In this document: positions 63,217 through 64,000 of the stretch, one piece after another
Numbering within the stretch: the stretch's first letter is position 1
Layout: the number at the start of each line of letters is the position of its first letter
Origin: Novosphingobium album (ex Hu et al. 2023)
Lineage (GTDB): Bacteria > Pseudomonadota > Alphaproteobacteria > Sphingomonadales > Sphingomonadaceae
Length of the DNA stretch: 64,000 nucleotides
Reading direction: 5' to 3'
Assembly: GCF_022832385.1 (NCBI RefSeq)
Contig: NZ_JALHLE010000002.1
Coordinates: 62,001-126,000, forward strand
Made by a program: the position numbers and the translations under genes
The notes under the pieces: generated by a model
Database searches by the model: none
Told to the model about the DNA's origin: nothing
The model's input: the letters and a program-made list of their open reading frames with translations, nothing else

Positions 63217-64000
63217 ATGGGTTTCTCCCGAGTTGGACTGATGCGGGCGGTTTGCGCCCCACTCGTAACACTGTCTGTCCTGACGCTGGCAGGGCCCGGC
63301 GCATTCGCGCAGGAGAGCCCCGAGACCTACCTCAAGCGCATCGAGTCGATCGATGATGCCGGACCACACCTCAACGCAGTCATCGCGCTCGATCCGGGCG
63401 CCGCCAAGGATCCCGACGCGATCGCAGCTGGCGTAAGCGCACCGCTCGCGGGCCGTGTCGTTCTGATCAAGGACAACATCGAAACGCGCGACATGCCGAC
63501 CACCGCCGGCAGCCTCGCGCTGAAGGACAACATGACCGGGCGCGACGCAACGCTGGTCGCAAACCTGCGCAAGGCGGGCGCGATCATTCTCGGCAAGACG
63601 AACCTTTCGGAATGGGCCAATTTCCGCGGCAACCGTTCCTCCAGCGGCTGGAGCGGCGTGGGCGGGCAGACGCACAACCCCTACGCCATCGACCGCAGCC
63701 CCTGCGGCTCGTCTTCGGGCAGCGCGGCAGCAGTCGCGGCGGGCTTCACCTGGGCGGCCGTCGGCACCGAAACCGACGGGTCGATCACCTGCCCCGCCTC
63801 GGTCAACGGCATTGTCGGCTTCAAGCCCACCGTAGGCATGGTCAGCCGCAAGCATGTGGTGCCGATCAGCACCAGCCAGGATACCGCAGGACCGATGGCG
63901 ACGAGCGTGGAGGACGCGGCCCTGCTGCTCACCGCGATGGCAGGCAGCGATCCGGCCGATCCGGCGACGGCGGACGCCGATGCGCACGCCATCGACTTCA
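63217..64000 (+). CDS. Secreted amidase-signature hydrolase (runs off the right edge)
   Basis: The N-terminal 261 residues of an amidase-signature enzyme. A signal peptide (RAVCAPLVTLSVLTLAGPGA, cleaved after AFA) marks it as exported. The Ser-cisSer-Lys triad is complete: Lys85 in LIKDNIETR, cis-Ser165 in CGSSSGSAAAV and Ser189 in TETDGSITCPAS. Its target amide is unknown; periplasmic members act on peptides or xenobiotic amides. The ATG at 63217 follows AGGAA and AAGAG; an ATG at 63199 is also in frame and would extend the signal peptide by six residues. The C-terminus is outside the window. Confidence 0.93.
   Translation, partial: MGFSRVGLMRAVCAPLVTLSVLTLAGPGAFAQESPETYLKRIESIDDAGPHLNAVIALDPGAAKDPDAIAAGVSAPLAGRVVLIKDNIETRDMPTTAGSLALKDNMTGRDATLVANLRKAGAIILGKTNLSEWANFRGNRSSSGWSGVGGQTHNPYAIDRSPCGSSSGSAAAVAAGFTWAAVGTETDGSITCPASVNGIVGFKPTVGMVSRKHVVPISTSQDTAGPMATSVEDAALLLTAMAGSDPADPATADADAHAIDF

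Overview
The window is a high-GC alphaproteobacterial chromosome segment, most likely from the order Sphingomonadales (Novosphingobium, Sphingobium or a relative). The evidence is four TonB-dependent receptors in 64 kb, a ChpT-type phosphotransferase, an alphaproteobacterial RpoH with a matching CTTG-N18-CTATAT promoter in front of clpB, an ATP12 F1 chaperone, and protein sequences of sphingomonad character. I see no rRNA, tRNA, phage, IS element or CRISPR array. The stable RNA gene I recognise is RNase P RNA.

Layout. 1-6.2 kb: two TonB-dependent receptors around a small exported protein. 6.3-10.2 kb: clpB and a secreted subtilisin-type protease. 10.5-14.3 kb: a SnoaL-like protein, a DUF2478 protein of the molybdenum-associated type and a third TonB-dependent receptor; the divergent pair has two Mo-box-like palindromes in its shared promoter region. 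14.3-17.6 kb: M16 zinc protease and a small partner. 17.6-22.2 kb: gatCAB (with an unannotated 53-codon gene between gatA and gatB), an FKBP isomerase and rpsU. 23.2-27.2 kb: a tightly coupled operon of crcB, a pseudouridine synthase, a HAD phosphatase, a small membrane protein, an ATP12 chaperone and an Nmad3-like protein. 28.1-31.6 kb: an Mla-type lipid ABC transporter operon. 31.8-37.2 kb: valS, a MITE-like repeat, queE and a MATE transporter. 37.2-43.3 kb: a HerA-type ATPase, a TIGR02186/TauE pair and an NfrA/NfrB-like pair. 43.4-47.7 kb: nhaA, gloA, a SIMPL protein, a TIGR02001 porin and a metallophosphatase. 47.8-52.1 kb: rnpB, an AmpD-like amidase, chpT, a JAMM peptidase, an rluD-like gene and rpoH. 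52.2-58 kb: a membrane diguanylate cyclase, mtgA, a carboxymuconolactone decarboxylase-like protein and the fourth TonB-dependent receptor. 58.4-64 kb: a CDF metal exporter, VOC and GFA proteins, clpX, clpP and the start of a secreted amidase.

How the genes fit together. Most of the window is housekeeping: protein quality control (clpB, clpX, clpP, rpoH), translation (gatCAB, valS, rpsU, pseudouridine synthases, queE) and envelope maintenance (mla, mtgA, amidase, M16). Four-base ATGA or GTGA stop/start overlaps recur in nearly every operon, so translational coupling is a local rule; I used it to choose several starts.

The most interesting signal is the divergent DUF2478/TonB-dependent receptor pair at 11-14 kb. 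Both promoter regions carry CTATAT-N8-ATATAG, the core of the ModE-type Mo-box, which suggests a molybdate-controlled outer-membrane uptake route. Second is the 53-codon gene fitted between gatA and gatB with four-base overlaps at both ends. Third is a low-GC insertion with rare codons inside valS.
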